Counted from the stretch's first letter, positions 33,029 to 41,784 are shown. The stretch: DNA of 43,616 bases from Bacteroidia bacterium (GCA_030430845.1 JAUIKE010000057.1:1-43616), one strand, 5' to 3'. The notes: a model not told the origin generated them from the sequence alone. Program-made: numbers and translations.

Positions 33029-34095
33029 AATCAACCAAGACTAAAATTTTGGTCATTGGAGGCTATGGCGCTGTTGGGGCAATATTATCTCGAAAAATGG
33101 CCGAGAAATATCCCGAGAAGCTTCTCATCGCAGGCAGGAATAAAAGCAAAGCTCAAGAGTTGATAGGTAAACATAACCTGAAAGCTCAATCAGTCTTTTT
33201 TGATTTGAAAGACATTTCATTGAGTGACACTTGGTTAGATACAGTTCATACAGCCATCTGCTGTATAGAATACCTTCAAGATGACAAATTCATACACTGT
33301 TGCATTGAAAAGGGAATAAACTACCTCGAACTTGCCACATCTTACGAGGCTTATCTGAGGTTATTAAAATATCAAGATGATTTTGCTGCATCTAATCTTA
33401 TGCTGATTCCAGGTGTTGGTTTGATGCCAGGCTTATCTGGAGTATTCGCCATTAACGCTCTTTCGGTCTACCCTGAGCTACATTCCATTAGTTCCTTTGT
33501 CTTATTGGGACTTGGCGAAAAACATGGATTGGATGCTATCAGATGGATGATTGAATTCGCAAACAAGTCTTTTGTACTTGAAACAGATGCTGGGCCACAT
33601 ACGGTTCAGACATTTTCTGATCCTTTAAAAACGAGGCTGTTACATGAACAAAGACCTCGAACATTCTACCGTTTTGATTTTGGGGATCAACACATTATGA
33701 ATAGTGAAATGCCTGTCAAGGCTGCCGATACCAGATTAGCATTTGAGATCAGATGGATCAACATGCTTATTAGGTTTTGTAAAAAGATGGGGCTGTTAGC
33801 CTGGATACGTCTTATCAATCCTAAAACCATTCATCGACTCCTTGGTGCTTTTCCTATGGGTTCCGACCAATTTGCAGTTCAAACAATATGTAAAAGCGGG
33901 GAAGGGGAGCAGATAACGTATTTGGCTCATGGACGAAATGAAGCTAGAGCAACAGCTATTATTGGAGCTTATGTAGTAGAGGAAGTTTATGAAAAAAGAA
34001 CTGGCAAGGGCCTGATAAGAATGGAGGAACTTGTCAGTTTTAAACCATTTCGCAAGTATTTACAAGCGAATAAAATTGAAATTTTCATTGAATGA
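33025..34095 (+). CDS. Saccharopine dehydrogenase-like NAD(P)-binding protein
   Basis: The 356-residue protein has an N-terminal Rossmann motif (VIGGYGAVGAILSRKMAEKYP), AGRNKSKAQEL and the substrate-domain start YLELATSYEA followed by MLIPGVGLMPGLSG, the arrangement of the saccharopine dehydrogenase/homospermidine-synthase-like family. Its substrate is unknown. The ATGA overlap with the AMP-phosphorylase gene makes a functional link likely. It ends at a TGA after which the same frame stays open for 39 more codons (see next entry). Confidence 0.8.
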   Translation: MKSTKTKILVIGGYGAVGAILSRKMAEKYPEKLLIAGRNKSKAQELIGKHNLKAQSVFFDLKDISLSDTWLDTVHTAICCIEYLQDDKFIHCCIEKGINYLELATSYEAYLRLLKYQDDFAASNLMLIPGVGLMPGLSGVFAINALSVYPELHSISSFVLLGLGEKHGLDAIRWMIEFANKSFVLETDAGPHTVQTFSDPLKTRLLHEQRPRTFYRFDFGDQHIMNSEMPVKAADTRLAFEIRWINMLIRFCKKMGLLAWIRLINPKTIHRLLGAFPMGSDQFAVQTICKSGEGEQITYLAHGRNEARATAIIGAYVVEEVYEKRTGKGLIRMEELVSFKPFRKYLQANKIEIFIE

Positions 34096-34098
34096 TTT

Positions 34099-34215
34099 AT
34101 GCAAGGGATAGCCATTAGTAGATTCTGCAAGATGCAAAAGGGAAAAAGTGTGAGGATGGCCCATACTTTTGGACAAGTAAAAGATATAACCATGGAATTA
34201 AAAGATAGGCGCTAA
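34099..34215 (+). CDS. Possible small ORF (38 codons) between SDH-like and MFS genes
   Basis: The ORF begins with ATG three bases after the TGA of the previous gene, in the same frame, and its TAA overlaps the MFS start (TAATG). The peptide is basic (MQGIAISRFCKMQKGK to KDRR) and not recognised. It may be a real coupling peptide, or the tail of an originally longer upstream protein cut by a TGA. Evidence is only its placement. Confidence 0.25.
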   Translation: MQGIAISRFCKMQKGKSVRMAHTFGQVKDITMELKDRR

Positions 34216-35444
34216 TGATAGAAGGAAGAGAAAACTTTTATAGGAAATTCATTATCCTATCAGGTGTTTTTGTGGTAATGACGGGGTATGGTGTCCTACT
34301 TCCTGTTCTTCCTTACTATACCGAAAGACTTGCTTTCAAGTCTGGAATATTAACTGATGAGGATATCAATTTACATATTGGCATCCTTACAAGCATTTAT
34401 CCCTTTTTCCAACTCCTATTTGCTGTTATTTGGGGGAAACTCTCAGACCGAATTGGTCGCAAGTCCTTGATTATTATGGGGCTTTCTGGCTTTGTTTTAA
34501 TGCAAATTTTAACCGGCCTGGCAGCTTCTTTAAGCATGTTATATCTGGCTCGAATTCTTGGTGGCATATTCTCTTCTGCTGTTATCCCCGTAAGTAATGC
34601 CTTCCTCAGCGACATTACCGATCGTACGCAACGTAGGAAAGTGTTGGCCTGGTCAGGAGTGGCGGTGAGCACCGGAGTTATAGCTGGTCCTATCATTGGA
34701 GGTTACCTGGCCCAATCAAATTTGCACATATACACAAAGATTGGGCACTTACTGCTGGACAAATTTAGCATTCCCTTTTTTGCTGTTGCTTTTTTAGGAG
34801 TAGTTGTTCTGATACTAACAATTTGGAGGCTTAAAAATCCTTCTCTTCATAGACTGGATGTCAGTCAAAAAACCATCAAAACAAAGATGGACTTCAAACG
34901 TGGTTTTATAACTTTATTACTTATTTCTTCGGTTCTTCAATTGGCAATAACCTTGTTTGAAACCGTATTCTCGATTTACGCTAAAGACATTCTTGTTTTT
35001 GAACCTTCACAAATAGGGTTGGGGTTTATGCTTTGTGGGTTGGTGATGGCTATTCTACAACCCTTATTTGCAAATTTAGATACCCGAATTATTTCTATAA
35101 ACATGCAACTTCTTACGGGATTCTCTATCGCCGCTCTCGCTATGGTTGCCTTTACTTTTTGGGCTTATGCCATATATGTATATGCAATGATTGTCCTTTT
35201 TGCGATTGGAGGAGCGATGGTCGCCCCGAATCTTATAGCAATGATTTCTTTTATAGACAAAGACCACATAGGGTCTCATATTGCTATGCAAACCTCTTTC
35301 AACAGCATTGGCCAAATATTGGGCCCCATCTTAGGTGTTTGGCTATACACCTTCAATGCCATGTGGCCCTTTCCAGTTGTTGGGGCTATCCTATTCCTCG
35401 TCGCAATTTCTCTGATTCCCAAACTAAGAGTTGGCTTGACATAA
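34215..35444 (+). CDS. Major facilitator superfamily transporter
   Basis: The 409-residue protein has about 12 hydrophobic helices and the MFS motif A between helices 2 and 3 (GKLSDRIGRKSLI), plus a motif-C-like GVIAGPIIGGYLA. The overall pattern is close to the TetA/multidrug (DHA1) branch, but the gene lies inside a metabolic run, so a metabolite or drug substrate cannot be chosen. The start overlaps the stop of the small ORF by one base. The aldolase gene follows after 22 bases. Confidence 0.85.
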   Translation: MIEGRENFYRKFIILSGVFVVMTGYGVLLPVLPYYTERLAFKSGILTDEDINLHIGILTSIYPFFQLLFAVIWGKLSDRIGRKSLIIMGLSGFVLMQILTGLAASLSMLYLARILGGIFSSAVIPVSNAFLSDITDRTQRRKVLAWSGVAVSTGVIAGPIIGGYLAQSNLHIYTKIGHLLLDKFSIPFFAVAFLGVVVLILTIWRLKNPSLHRLDVSQKTIKTKMDFKRGFITLLLISSVLQLAITLFETVFSIYAKDILVFEPSQIGLGFMLCGLVMAILQPLFANLDTRIISINMQLLTGFSIAALAMVAFTFWAYAIYVYAMIVLFAIGGAMVAPNLIAMISFIDKDHIGSHIAMQTSFNSIGQILGPILGVWLYTFNAMWPFPVVGAILFLVAISLIPKLRVGLT

Positions 35445-35466
35445 ATTGGTAAAATAAAAATCACAA

Positions 35467-36528
35467 ATGAAAAATATGAAAAAGGTAGGTGAATATTTAG
35501 GTGGTCAGGCAGAATATCTTTTACAGCATAGCTGTAAGACAATTGATAAAACCAGGCTGACGCTTCCAGGCCCCGGCTACCTGGATCAGGTTTTTGTTAA
35601 TTCAAATAGAAGCCCACAGGTACTTAACTCTTTGTCACGATTATTTAATAGTGGTAACCTCGCAGGTACGGGCTATTTATCTATACTTCCAGTAGATCAG
35701 GGAGTTGAACATAGTGCGGGAAGTGCCTTTGGTCCAAATTTGGATTATTTCGACCCAGAGAACATCGTACAGCTTGCCATGGAAGCGGGCTGCAATGGAG
35801 TCGCATCAACCTTTGGGATTTTGGGATTAACAGCTAGAAAATACGCACATAAGATTCCTTTTATTGTCAAACTCAACCACAATGAACTGCTAACATATCC
35901 CAATAAATATGATCAAGTTTTATTTGGCACAGTGAAAGACGCATGGAATATGGGAGCATGTGCTATAGGGGCGACTATCTATTTTGGTTCACCTGAATCC
36001 AAGAGGCAAATCCGTGAAATTGAAGAAAAATTTGCCTATGCCCATGAATTAGGAATGGCAACCATTTTGTGGTGTTACACCCGAAATGACTCGTTTAAAA
36101 CAAAAGACAAAGATTATCATACCGCCTCAGATCTGACAGGCCAGGCCAATTATTTAGGGGTGACCATTCAGGCAGATATTATTAAGCAAAAACTTCCTGA
36201 AGTAAATGGAGGCTTTAGGGAGTTGAAATTTGGAAAAACTTCTGAAGAAATGTATTCCCAATACACCTCAGACCATCCCATCGATATGTGCCGATATCAG
36301 GTAGCAAATTGCTACATGGGAAAAATCGGGTTAATCAATTCGGGCGGTGGCTCAACCGGGGATTCAGATTTATTGGAGGCGTTAAAGACTGCAGTAATAA
36401 ATAAAAGAGCAGGAGGGATGGGATTGATCCTGGGTAGAAAAGCATTTCAGCGATCAAGAAAAGAAGGTGTTGAGCTATTGAACATGGTCCAAAAAGTTTA
36501 TTTAGATAAAGAAATCACACTCGCATAA
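35467..36528 (+). CDS. fbaB: Class I fructose-bisphosphate aldolase, FbaB/DhnA family
   Basis: The 353-residue enzyme would split fructose 1,6-bisphosphate (or a related sugar phosphate) by a Schiff-base mechanism. Family segments are [52 protein letters not shown] and the phosphate-binding [14 protein letters not shown]. This aldolase type is the standard one in archaea and is also found in some bacteria (E. coli FbaB). Beside a type II GAPDH, an AMP phosphorylase and a PRPP synthetase it makes a set of archaeal-flavoured sugar-phosphate enzymes. A start at ATG 35476 is also possible. Confidence 0.9.
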   Translation: MKNMKKVGEYLGGQAEYLLQHSCKTIDKTRLTLPGPGYLDQVFVNSNRSPQVLNSLSRLFNSGNLAGTGYLSILPVDQGVEHSAGSAFGPNLDYFDPENIVQLAMEAGCNGVASTFGILGLTARKYAHKIPFIVKLNHNELLTYPNKYDQVLFGTVKDAWNMGACAIGATIYFGSPESKRQIREIEEKFAYAHELGMATILWCYTRNDSFKTKDKDYHTASDLTGQANYLGVTIQADIIKQKLPEVNGGFRELKFGKTSEEMYSQYTSDHPIDMCRYQVANCYMGKIGLINSGGGSTGDSDLLEALKTAVINKRAGGMGLILGRKAFQRSRKEGVELLNMVQKVYLDKEITLA

Positions 36529-36561
36529 CAATTGCTAAAAGTGAATAATGTTCGAATAATT

Positions 36562-38448
36562 ATGGTCTTAATCCGTCTGATTTCCTTGCTGATTCTTTTA
36601 CAAACGCCATTTTGTCTCATTGCCCAGACGAGCTGTGGTTGGTTTGGTGGTACGCCTTCAAGTCATTCTCAGGTTGAAGGAATGAGTGTTGTTGTAGGCA
36701 ACAAAATGTATGTCTTTTATGGCTTCGTCAATGGGACTTTTATTACCAATACGGTAGAAGTTTTTGACCCTTTTTCAGGTGCTGGTGGTAGTTGGAGCAC
36801 TCTTGACACCATGCCATTAGGTGTGACACATACAGATGTGGTGGTTATAGATAACGAAATCTGGCTGATTGGTGGATTCATTGGAAATCATGGGGGGCCT
36901 CCAACTGATACCATTCAGATATATACCCCAGCAACAAATAATTGGCGAAGCGGTCCTACTTTACCAGAACCTCATGCCTCGGGTGTTGCAGTACTCCTGG
37001 GGCGAAAAATCCATGTAATTGGTGGTTTGGAGCCAACTCGTTCTACCATGGATGACCATCACATGGTATATGATCTCAATAATCCGACCGCTGGATGGGA
37101 TACGATTTCTGCAGCACGTCCTCCTGAACCTAGAGACCATGCAGGCTATGGAAGCATGAGAGGTAAAATTTATATTGTAGGAGGCCAAACTGGCCATGAT
37201 GGGCCTATTCCGACCTATGACAAAAATGAACTGTATGTTTATGATCCGATTGAAAACAGTTGGACACTTGAAGATACTTTACCACAAGCCAGATCCCATA
37301 TTGAGACTGGGACTTTCACTACTGATGGCCTATTGATCATAACAGGAGGGAATACTTCTCCTTGCTGCCCTGCTTTATTCAAAAGTATTTTGACATATAA
37401 TCCTGAAATCCAAGTGTGGGATACCCTCTGTGATATGCCTACCTGGCTTTCCAATCCTGCTGCAAAGATTATTGGGAATAAATTTATTCTTGCTCATGGT
37501 GGCGAATATGGTTACACAAACCCTCAATCTGCGACCTATATGTTTGATGTCGTACGGAATGTTCAACTGAAACTGGGTTTTAATCCTAGCCAACTCACCT
37601 TAAGTGTTCCTGCTGGTTCACAAGTAAACAAAAAGGTAATGATATATACGATCTCAGGGTCTACCCCTTTTGATCTCAATCTCAGTAATGCTCCCTCCTG
37701 GTTGGTAGGTACGCAGACGTCGAGTGCTACAGCTTCTCCATCTGCCCAAGAGGTAATCCTGACCATAGATGCTGGGACTCTTTCAGCAGGTACAACCTAT
37801 AATTACAATTTGATGGCTTCAGAAAGTCCTTCTGGTGCGCCACAAGGATTTTTGCCAGCAACATTGGCCATTACTCTTCATGTCACTTCAGCATTGGCTG
37901 TTACCCTAAAATCTTTTGAGGCGCAAATCATTTCTCCCCAAAAAGTACGGCTAAATTGGGAGACGGTGGAAGAAATAAATCATGACTTTTTTGTTTTGGA
38001 AAGACGCCAGGAGAAGGAAACTGGATTTTATGAAATTGGACGCCTAAAAGGTACTGATATTAATGGGGCTAATTATTCTTTCATCGATGAGTTAAGTAAT
38101 TTATCCGATGGCCAAATTTATTATCGTCTTCGGATAGTAGACCAGGATGGTGTTGTTACATTTTCAGAAATAAAATCAATTTTTCTAAATGAAGATTTTA
38201 GTGAAATATTTATGTATCCGAACCCAGTGAAAAAGGTTCTCAATGTTGAGATTCAAACTGAGGAAGCGGGTTCATGTACACTGGGCATGTACAACCTTAA
38301 AGGAGAAATTGTATTTCTTGTCCAGGAGGATTGGTATGAAGGTGCTTATCGGTTTCAATTGGACGTCCGTCAATTTTCTGCTGGTTGCTACTTTATTAAA
38401 GCAAATAGTGGTAGAGGGCAGTTCACCTCAAAAGTCGTCATCAGGTAA
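36562..38448 (+). CDS. Secreted kelch-repeat protein with T9SS domain
   Basis: The 628-residue protein has a signal peptide (LIRLISLLILLQTPFCLIAQ) and a kelch propeller of about six repeats (MYVFYGFVNG, IWLIGGFIGN, IHVIGGLEP, IYIVGGQTGHD, LLIITGGN, FILAHGGEYG). A beta-sandwich follows (TLSVPAGSQVNKKVMIYT), then a TKSFEAQ-type fibronectin region and a type IX secretion domain (MYPNPVKKVLNVEI, FSAGCYFIKA). ATG 36562 begins the signal peptide; TTG 36532 and GTG 36541 are less likely. It lacks the Cys/Tyr/His set of the oxidase-like protein at 29511. Function is unknown; a sialate/NanM-like or adhesive role is conceivable. Confidence 0.82.
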   Translation: MVLIRLISLLILLQTPFCLIAQTSCGWFGGTPSSHSQVEGMSVVVGNKMYVFYGFVNGTFITNTVEVFDPFSGAGGSWSTLDTMPLGVTHTDVVVIDNEIWLIGGFIGNHGGPPTDTIQIYTPATNNWRSGPTLPEPHASGVAVLLGRKIHVIGGLEPTRSTMDDHHMVYDLNNPTAGWDTISAARPPEPRDHAGYGSMRGKIYIVGGQTGHDGPIPTYDKNELYVYDPIENSWTLEDTLPQARSHIETGTFTTDGLLIITGGNTSPCCPALFKSILTYNPEIQVWDTLCDMPTWLSNPAAKIIGNKFILAHGGEYGYTNPQSATYMFDVVRNVQLKLGFNPSQLTLSVPAGSQVNKKVMIYTISGSTPFDLNLSNAPSWLVGTQTSSATASPSAQEVILTIDAGTLSAGTTYNYNLMASESPSGAPQGFLPATLAITLHVTSALAVTLKSFEAQIISPQKVRLNWETVEEINHDFFVLERRQEKETGFYEIGRLKGTDINGANYSFIDELSNLSDGQIYYRLRIVDQDGVVTFSEIKSIFLNEDFSEIFMYPNPVKKVLNVEIQTEEAGSCTLGMYNLKGEIVFLVQEDWYEGAYRFQLDVRQFSAGCYFIKANSGRGQFTSKVVIR

Positions 38449-38573
38449 TTGAATATTGTTTTTGCCAGGGTATTTGTTTTTAGGTAAAACAATAATGTAT
38501 AAGATTTAAGCAAAAATTTGTAATTTAAACTACTTTGTTTTTGTTTTCTTTGGAAGAATATAAAATATCACAT

Positions 38574-38999
38574 TTGATAAAGAAGACCATACATATTGGA
38601 TTGGCACTAATCATATTATTAAGCTCAAGCGGCTTAATGATAAATAAACACTTTTGCCAAAATGTGTTAGTTGATGCTTCTTTTTACACTGAAGCTTCTT
38701 CCTGCCACGAAGGAAAGGAAGCATATTTAGCCCCATTGAGGTCGTCTAATAAGAGTGGTGAAGAACTTGATAAAAATAATTGCTGTAAAGATGTTTCGAG
38801 TTTTTTAAAAGTAGAAACAGAGCAACAAGTCGAATTCGCTCCAGATAAATTACCAGAAGTTGATATCTACAGTGATTATCATTTACGCTCTGAGCAATAT
38901 GTGCTAATTATTCAGGCCCATAAAAAAGAAAGGTATAAATACGCCACTCCTCTTTTGGTCAATGATATATTCAAAGACCTCCAATCTTTCCTCTGTTAA
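38574..38999 (+). CDS. HYC_CC_PP family secreted protein (second copy)
   Basis: This paralogue of the protein at 2064 has the same plan: signal LIKKTIHIGLALIILLSSSG, NKHFCQ, NNCCKD and YKYATPL near the end (the PP position is degenerate: ATP). The TTG at 38574 corresponds to the TTG start of the first copy and is followed by the same residues, so I prefer it over the upstream TTG at 38535. The function of the family is unknown. It heads the right-hand set (HYC, DUF3347, HMA-AraC), which repeats elements of the left copper block. Confidence 0.72.
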   Translation: MIKKTIHIGLALIILLSSSGLMINKHFCQNVLVDASFYTEASSCHEGKEAYLAPLRSSNKSGEELDKNNCCKDVSSFLKVETEQQVEFAPDKLPEVDIYSDYHLRSEQYVLIIQAHKKERYKYATPLLVNDIFKDLQSFLC

Positions 39000-39019
39000 A
39001 ATTCCTTTTCGCTGATTAA

Positions 39020-39045
39020 TTCACTCATTTTTTTAAATGAGTGAA
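39020..39045. terminator. Hairpin terminator after the second HYC_CC_PP gene
   Basis: TTCACTCATTT (39020-39030) and AAATGAGTGAA (39035-39045) form a perfect 11-bp stem with a TTTT loop. The T-tract downstream is interrupted (TACTTCTTTT), so efficiency is uncertain. The 211 bases from here to the next gene hold nothing I recognise. Confidence 0.6.
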
Positions 39046-39256
39046 AATACTTCTTTTAAGTCATTCGGATTAGCCTGACTTAATGTGAGGGGAATAACCA
39101 GAAATCGAAAGATATGCCACTCTTTAGTAAGACATCTTGTTTATGAAAAGTTCCCTTGTAGCCAGGCTATTCAACCTGATTGTAAGTAGTCTTGGCTATC
39201 TATTTCTCTAAATCAAGTAAAAAATCAATCAAAATTAAATATTAAATCAAATCAAA

Positions 39257-39823
39257 ATGAAAAAGTTAAAAGCAATGAAACTGTCAATTCTCATGGTATC
39301 CTTTGTATTTGCATCTGCATTTTGTTCGTTTGGGCAAAATAACACGGGGCATGGGCATGATAATCATCAAGATCATGCCAAGCAGGAAACTCACGATGAT
39401 GTGATGCACGCCACCCTTATTCAAAAAAGCCAGGCAGAAGAAATCCTGGAGGTTTATTTGGAAATAAAGGATGCTCTAGTAAAAACTGATGGAAAAGCAG
39501 CAAGCGGAAAAGCAGCTCGTATGGTTGAGTTGTTATCCGACCAAAATGATGATTTAGCGAAAAAAATCAAGTTTGACGCAAAGCATATCGCAGATACCAA
39601 AGATGTTAATCATCAGCGAGAGCACTTTAATGATTTATCGGAGAATGTGTATACTTTAATTAAGGCGACACAGGCAAACAAGACTCCTCTTTATAAGCAA
39701 TATTGCCCTATGGCACTGAATAATACAGGCGCGTTTTGGTTAGCTTCCGAGAAGGAAATCAATAACCCATATTTTGGCGATAGAATGTTGCATTGTGGAA
39801 GTGTTAAAGAATCCCTTGATTAA
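39257..39823 (+). CDS. Exported DUF3347 protein, His-rich
   Basis: The 188-residue protein has a signal peptide (LSILMVSFVFASAFCSFGQ), a His-rich stretch (GHGHDNHQDHAKQETHDD) and one DUF3347 domain with the conserved YCPMAL, NPYFGDRML and HCGSV. The same domain forms the C terminus of CusB (8820-9330), so this is a stand-alone copy. The Cys, Met and His in these motifs suggest copper or silver binding in the periplasm (inference). A terminator hairpin follows. Confidence 0.87.
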   Translation: MKKLKAMKLSILMVSFVFASAFCSFGQNNTGHGHDNHQDHAKQETHDDVMHATLIQKSQAEEILEVYLEIKDALVKTDGKAASGKAARMVELLSDQNDDLAKKIKFDAKHIADTKDVNHQREHFNDLSENVYTLIKATQANKTPLYKQYCPMALNNTGAFWLASEKEINNPYFGDRMLHCGSVKESLD

Positions 39824-39845
39824 GTAAGTAGTAATGTTCTCATGG

Positions 39846-39879
39846 GCTCATGGTCAAGCAATTGGCCATGGGCACTTTT
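39846..39879 (+). terminator. Rho-independent terminator after the DUF3347 gene
   Basis: GCTCATGGTCAA (39846-39857) pairs with TTGGCCATGGGC (39862-39873) through 12 bp including two G-T pairs, loop GCAA, followed by a short CTTTT run. It separates the DUF3347 gene from the regulator gene. Confidence 0.7.
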
Positions 39880-39906
39880 AGATAATCAATTATTTGAAAA
39901 ATTATC

Positions 39907-40482
39907 ATGAAAGAAACTACTGAAATATTCATCAAGCACATGGTATGTAATCGGTGTATTCGGGTTGTAAAGCAAGAACTGGAAAGTCTTGGTTTTAAGA
40001 TCCAATCTATAGTATTGGGTAAGGTTTCAATAGAAGGGATTCTGAACGATCATGATTTGACATCAATTAAAAAAGTTCTGGAAGAAAACGAGTTTGAAAT
40101 ACTGGAGGATAAACAACATCAGCTGGTAGAAATAATCAAGACCCGAATTATTGAGCATGTACACCATCAAAAAGAAAAACCTGAAACGCTGAATTTTTCT
40201 GATTTCCTCTCTCAAGAAACCGGAGTCAATTATTTTCAGTTGAGCAGGCTATTTTCCTCCATCGAAGGAATTACGATAGAGAAATATATCATCCTTCAGA
40301 AAATTGAATATGCCAAAGAGGCGCTGGCTTATGATGAAAAGAACTTAAGTGAAATATCCTTTGAATTAGGCTATAGCAGTGTGGCTCACCTTTCTGGTCA
40401 GTTCAAAAAAATTACAGGCCTCACCCCAACAGCTTTCAAAAAAGCGAAGGATCAAATGCGAAAATCACTTGATGATATATAA
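39907..40482 (+). CDS. HMA-like domain/AraC-type transcription regulator (second copy)
   Basis: The 191-residue protein has the same two-domain design as the one at 11697. The CxxC of the HMA-like domain is at Cys14 and Cys17 (HMVCNRCIRVVKQELESLGF), followed by VLGKVSIEG. The AraC helix-turn-helix domain occupies the C-terminal half (QKIEYAKEALAYDEKNLSEI, FELGYSSVAHLSGQFKKITGLTP). The GM before the Cys pair is HM here. It probably senses a thiophilic metal ion. It stands next to a Crp/Fnr regulator gene and after the DUF3347 gene. No 32-bp operator unit is seen around it. Confidence 0.85.
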   Translation: MKETTEIFIKHMVCNRCIRVVKQELESLGFKIQSIVLGKVSIEGILNDHDLTSIKKVLEENEFEILEDKQHQLVEIIKTRIIEHVHHQKEKPETLNFSDFLSQETGVNYFQLSRLFSSIEGITIEKYIILQKIEYAKEALAYDEKNLSEISFELGYSSVAHLSGQFKKITGLTPTAFKKAKDQMRKSLDDI

Positions 40483-40535
40483 AATGACGAAAGCTAGCAG
40501 TAGAATGATGGAAGAAAAACAGCAACTACATAATT

Positions 40536-41216
40536 ATGCTATTCGGCAAACACATCGGTTTATTTAATGATTTGCCAAATGATGTGGTGAATGGATTACT
40601 TGATTCTTTGCCTCATAAAACAATGAATAGTGAGAGAATTCTGTATTTCCAAGAAGATTATGGAAACTCTTTTTACATTTTGCTAAGGGGAAATGTTTCT
40701 TTGTATCAACATACACATGATTTCCGAAAGTCGATTTTTGAGGTGTTAGGCGCAGGGGACTGTTTTGGTGAATCATCCATTTTTAAAAACCCCCATCAGG
40801 AATTTGCTCAGATAATAAAGGGAAGTGCAAAAATTGCAATCTGTAGCAGAAACAATTGGCAAAACTGGGTAGATGAGTATCCTATCATCCAAAAAAACCT
40901 AAGTGAAATTCTCAGCCAGAGGATTTTTTTCTTACAAAAGAAACTATCTAGTGGAACCAAATTGTCAGAGGACCGCCTGTTAGAATATATTGCCTATTCG
41001 ATCCAAAAAAGGGGGATTCAAAAAGGGGAAGAAATTTGGGTGCCAAGAATTTTGAGTCATGATGACATTGCATGCTTTATTAACAGTACCCGACAAACAG
41101 TCAGTACGATTCTTGCAGAATGGAAGAAGCAACATAAACTAGATTACAACCGCCAAGCTTTCATTATCAAAAAAAACATGCTTGGAGAAATTGCAGACCT
41201 CAGATTCGATTTTTAA
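40536..41216 (+). CDS. Crp/Fnr-family transcription regulator
   Basis: The 226-residue protein has a cyclic-nucleotide-binding-type beta barrel (~residues 5-120: ILYFQEDYGNSFYILLRGNVSLYQ, LGAGDCFGESSIF). A dimer helix follows, then a winged helix (WVPRILSHDDIACFINSTRQTVSTILAEWKKQ), where TRQTVST is the recognition helix. The barrel lacks the exact cAMP-binding Arg pattern and the Fnr Cys cluster, so its ligand is unknown. It lies 53 bases after the HMA-AraC gene and ends 9 bases before the convergent thioredoxin-like gene. Confidence 0.85.
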   Translation: MLFGKHIGLFNDLPNDVVNGLLDSLPHKTMNSERILYFQEDYGNSFYILLRGNVSLYQHTHDFRKSIFEVLGAGDCFGESSIFKNPHQEFAQIIKGSAKIAICSRNNWQNWVDEYPIIQKNLSEILSQRIFFLQKKLSSGTKLSEDRLLEYIAYSIQKRGIQKGEEIWVPRILSHDDIACFINSTRQTVSTILAEWKKQHKLDYNRQAFIIKKNMLGEIADLRFDF

Positions 41217-41224
41217 TGGCACTC

Positions 41225-41737
41225 TCAATCTTCCTTTTCGGTGATTTCCAAAATCCTGTCATATAGCTCTTCTTCATCTCCAGGAGCATAAGCATTATGC
41301 GAATAAATAATATTTCCCTGACCATCCAATAAAAAGATGTGGGGTATGTTTACTACATTCATTGCCCGTTTGAATTCGCTGTTTTTATCTAAATAAAACT
41401 CGAATTCCCACCCATTTCCATTTACAAGCGGCTTTACCCTTGCGGCATTGCGAGCATCATCAATTGATATGGCGATTAATTTTACCCCTGTCTCATCTTG
41501 CCAATCCTCATAATTCTCTTGTATAGCATTCAATTCTCGTGAGCAATGAGAGCACCAGGTAGCCCAAAAACTAATGATGATGGGCTTCCCCTCATTATCT
41601 ATATCTCCAGTATTAAAGGGGCTTTGGTTTATATCGAAAATATTTACGGCTGGGAGATTATAGGAATTGTCTGTTTGTTGAGCAGATACAACAATACTTG
41701 AACTTAGGATGAGAATAACAAGAATCAGTTTTTTCAT
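41225..41737 (-). CDS. Exported TlpA/ResA-like thioredoxin-fold protein
   Basis: This is the only minus-strand gene. The 170-residue protein has a signal peptide (LILVILILSSSIVVSAQ) and a redoxin domain with the active site WATWCSHC (Cys62 and Cys65), AISIDD and the cis-Pro region NIPHIFLLD. It reduces or isomerises disulfides in the periplasm, perhaps of cytochromes or Cys-rich metal proteins of this cluster. It has its own promoter in the divergent region shared with the ArsR gene. Confidence 0.88.
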   Translation of the reverse strand: MKKLILVILILSSSIVVSAQQTDNSYNLPAVNIFDINQSPFNTGDIDNEGKPIIISFWATWCSHCSRELNAIQENYEDWQDETGVKLIAISIDDARNAARVKPLVNGNGWEFEFYLDKNSEFKRAMNVVNIPHIFLLDGQGNIIYSHNAYAPGDEEELYDRILEITEKED

Positions 41738-41756
41738 AAAAAATCAGTTAATACTT

Positions 41757-41784
41757 CAAAAATAAGCCTTTGAGGTATTGCCAA
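41757..41784 (-). promoter_or_regulatory. Bacteroidota promoter for the TlpA-like gene
   Basis: On the minus strand TTG (41784-41782) is followed after 17 bp by TATTTTTG (41764-41757), matching -33 and -7 boxes. The start codon lies 20 bases downstream of the -7 box. Confidence 0.55.

Noticed and set aside
34150..34180. CCCATACTTTT shared with the hairpin at 1201
   Set aside because: An 11-base match is expected many times by chance in a window of this size, and the surroundings differ.
38501..38532. Possible fifth operator unit upstream of the second HYC gene
   Set aside because: Only the AT-rich centre (CAAAAATTTGTAATTT) resembles the linker; both half-sites are degraded, so chance in AT-rich DNA is likely.
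40379..40567. 62-codon ORF over the end of the regulator gene and the start of the Crp gene
   Set aside because: Mostly a second-frame reading of the AraC domain; its own start and product are not supported.
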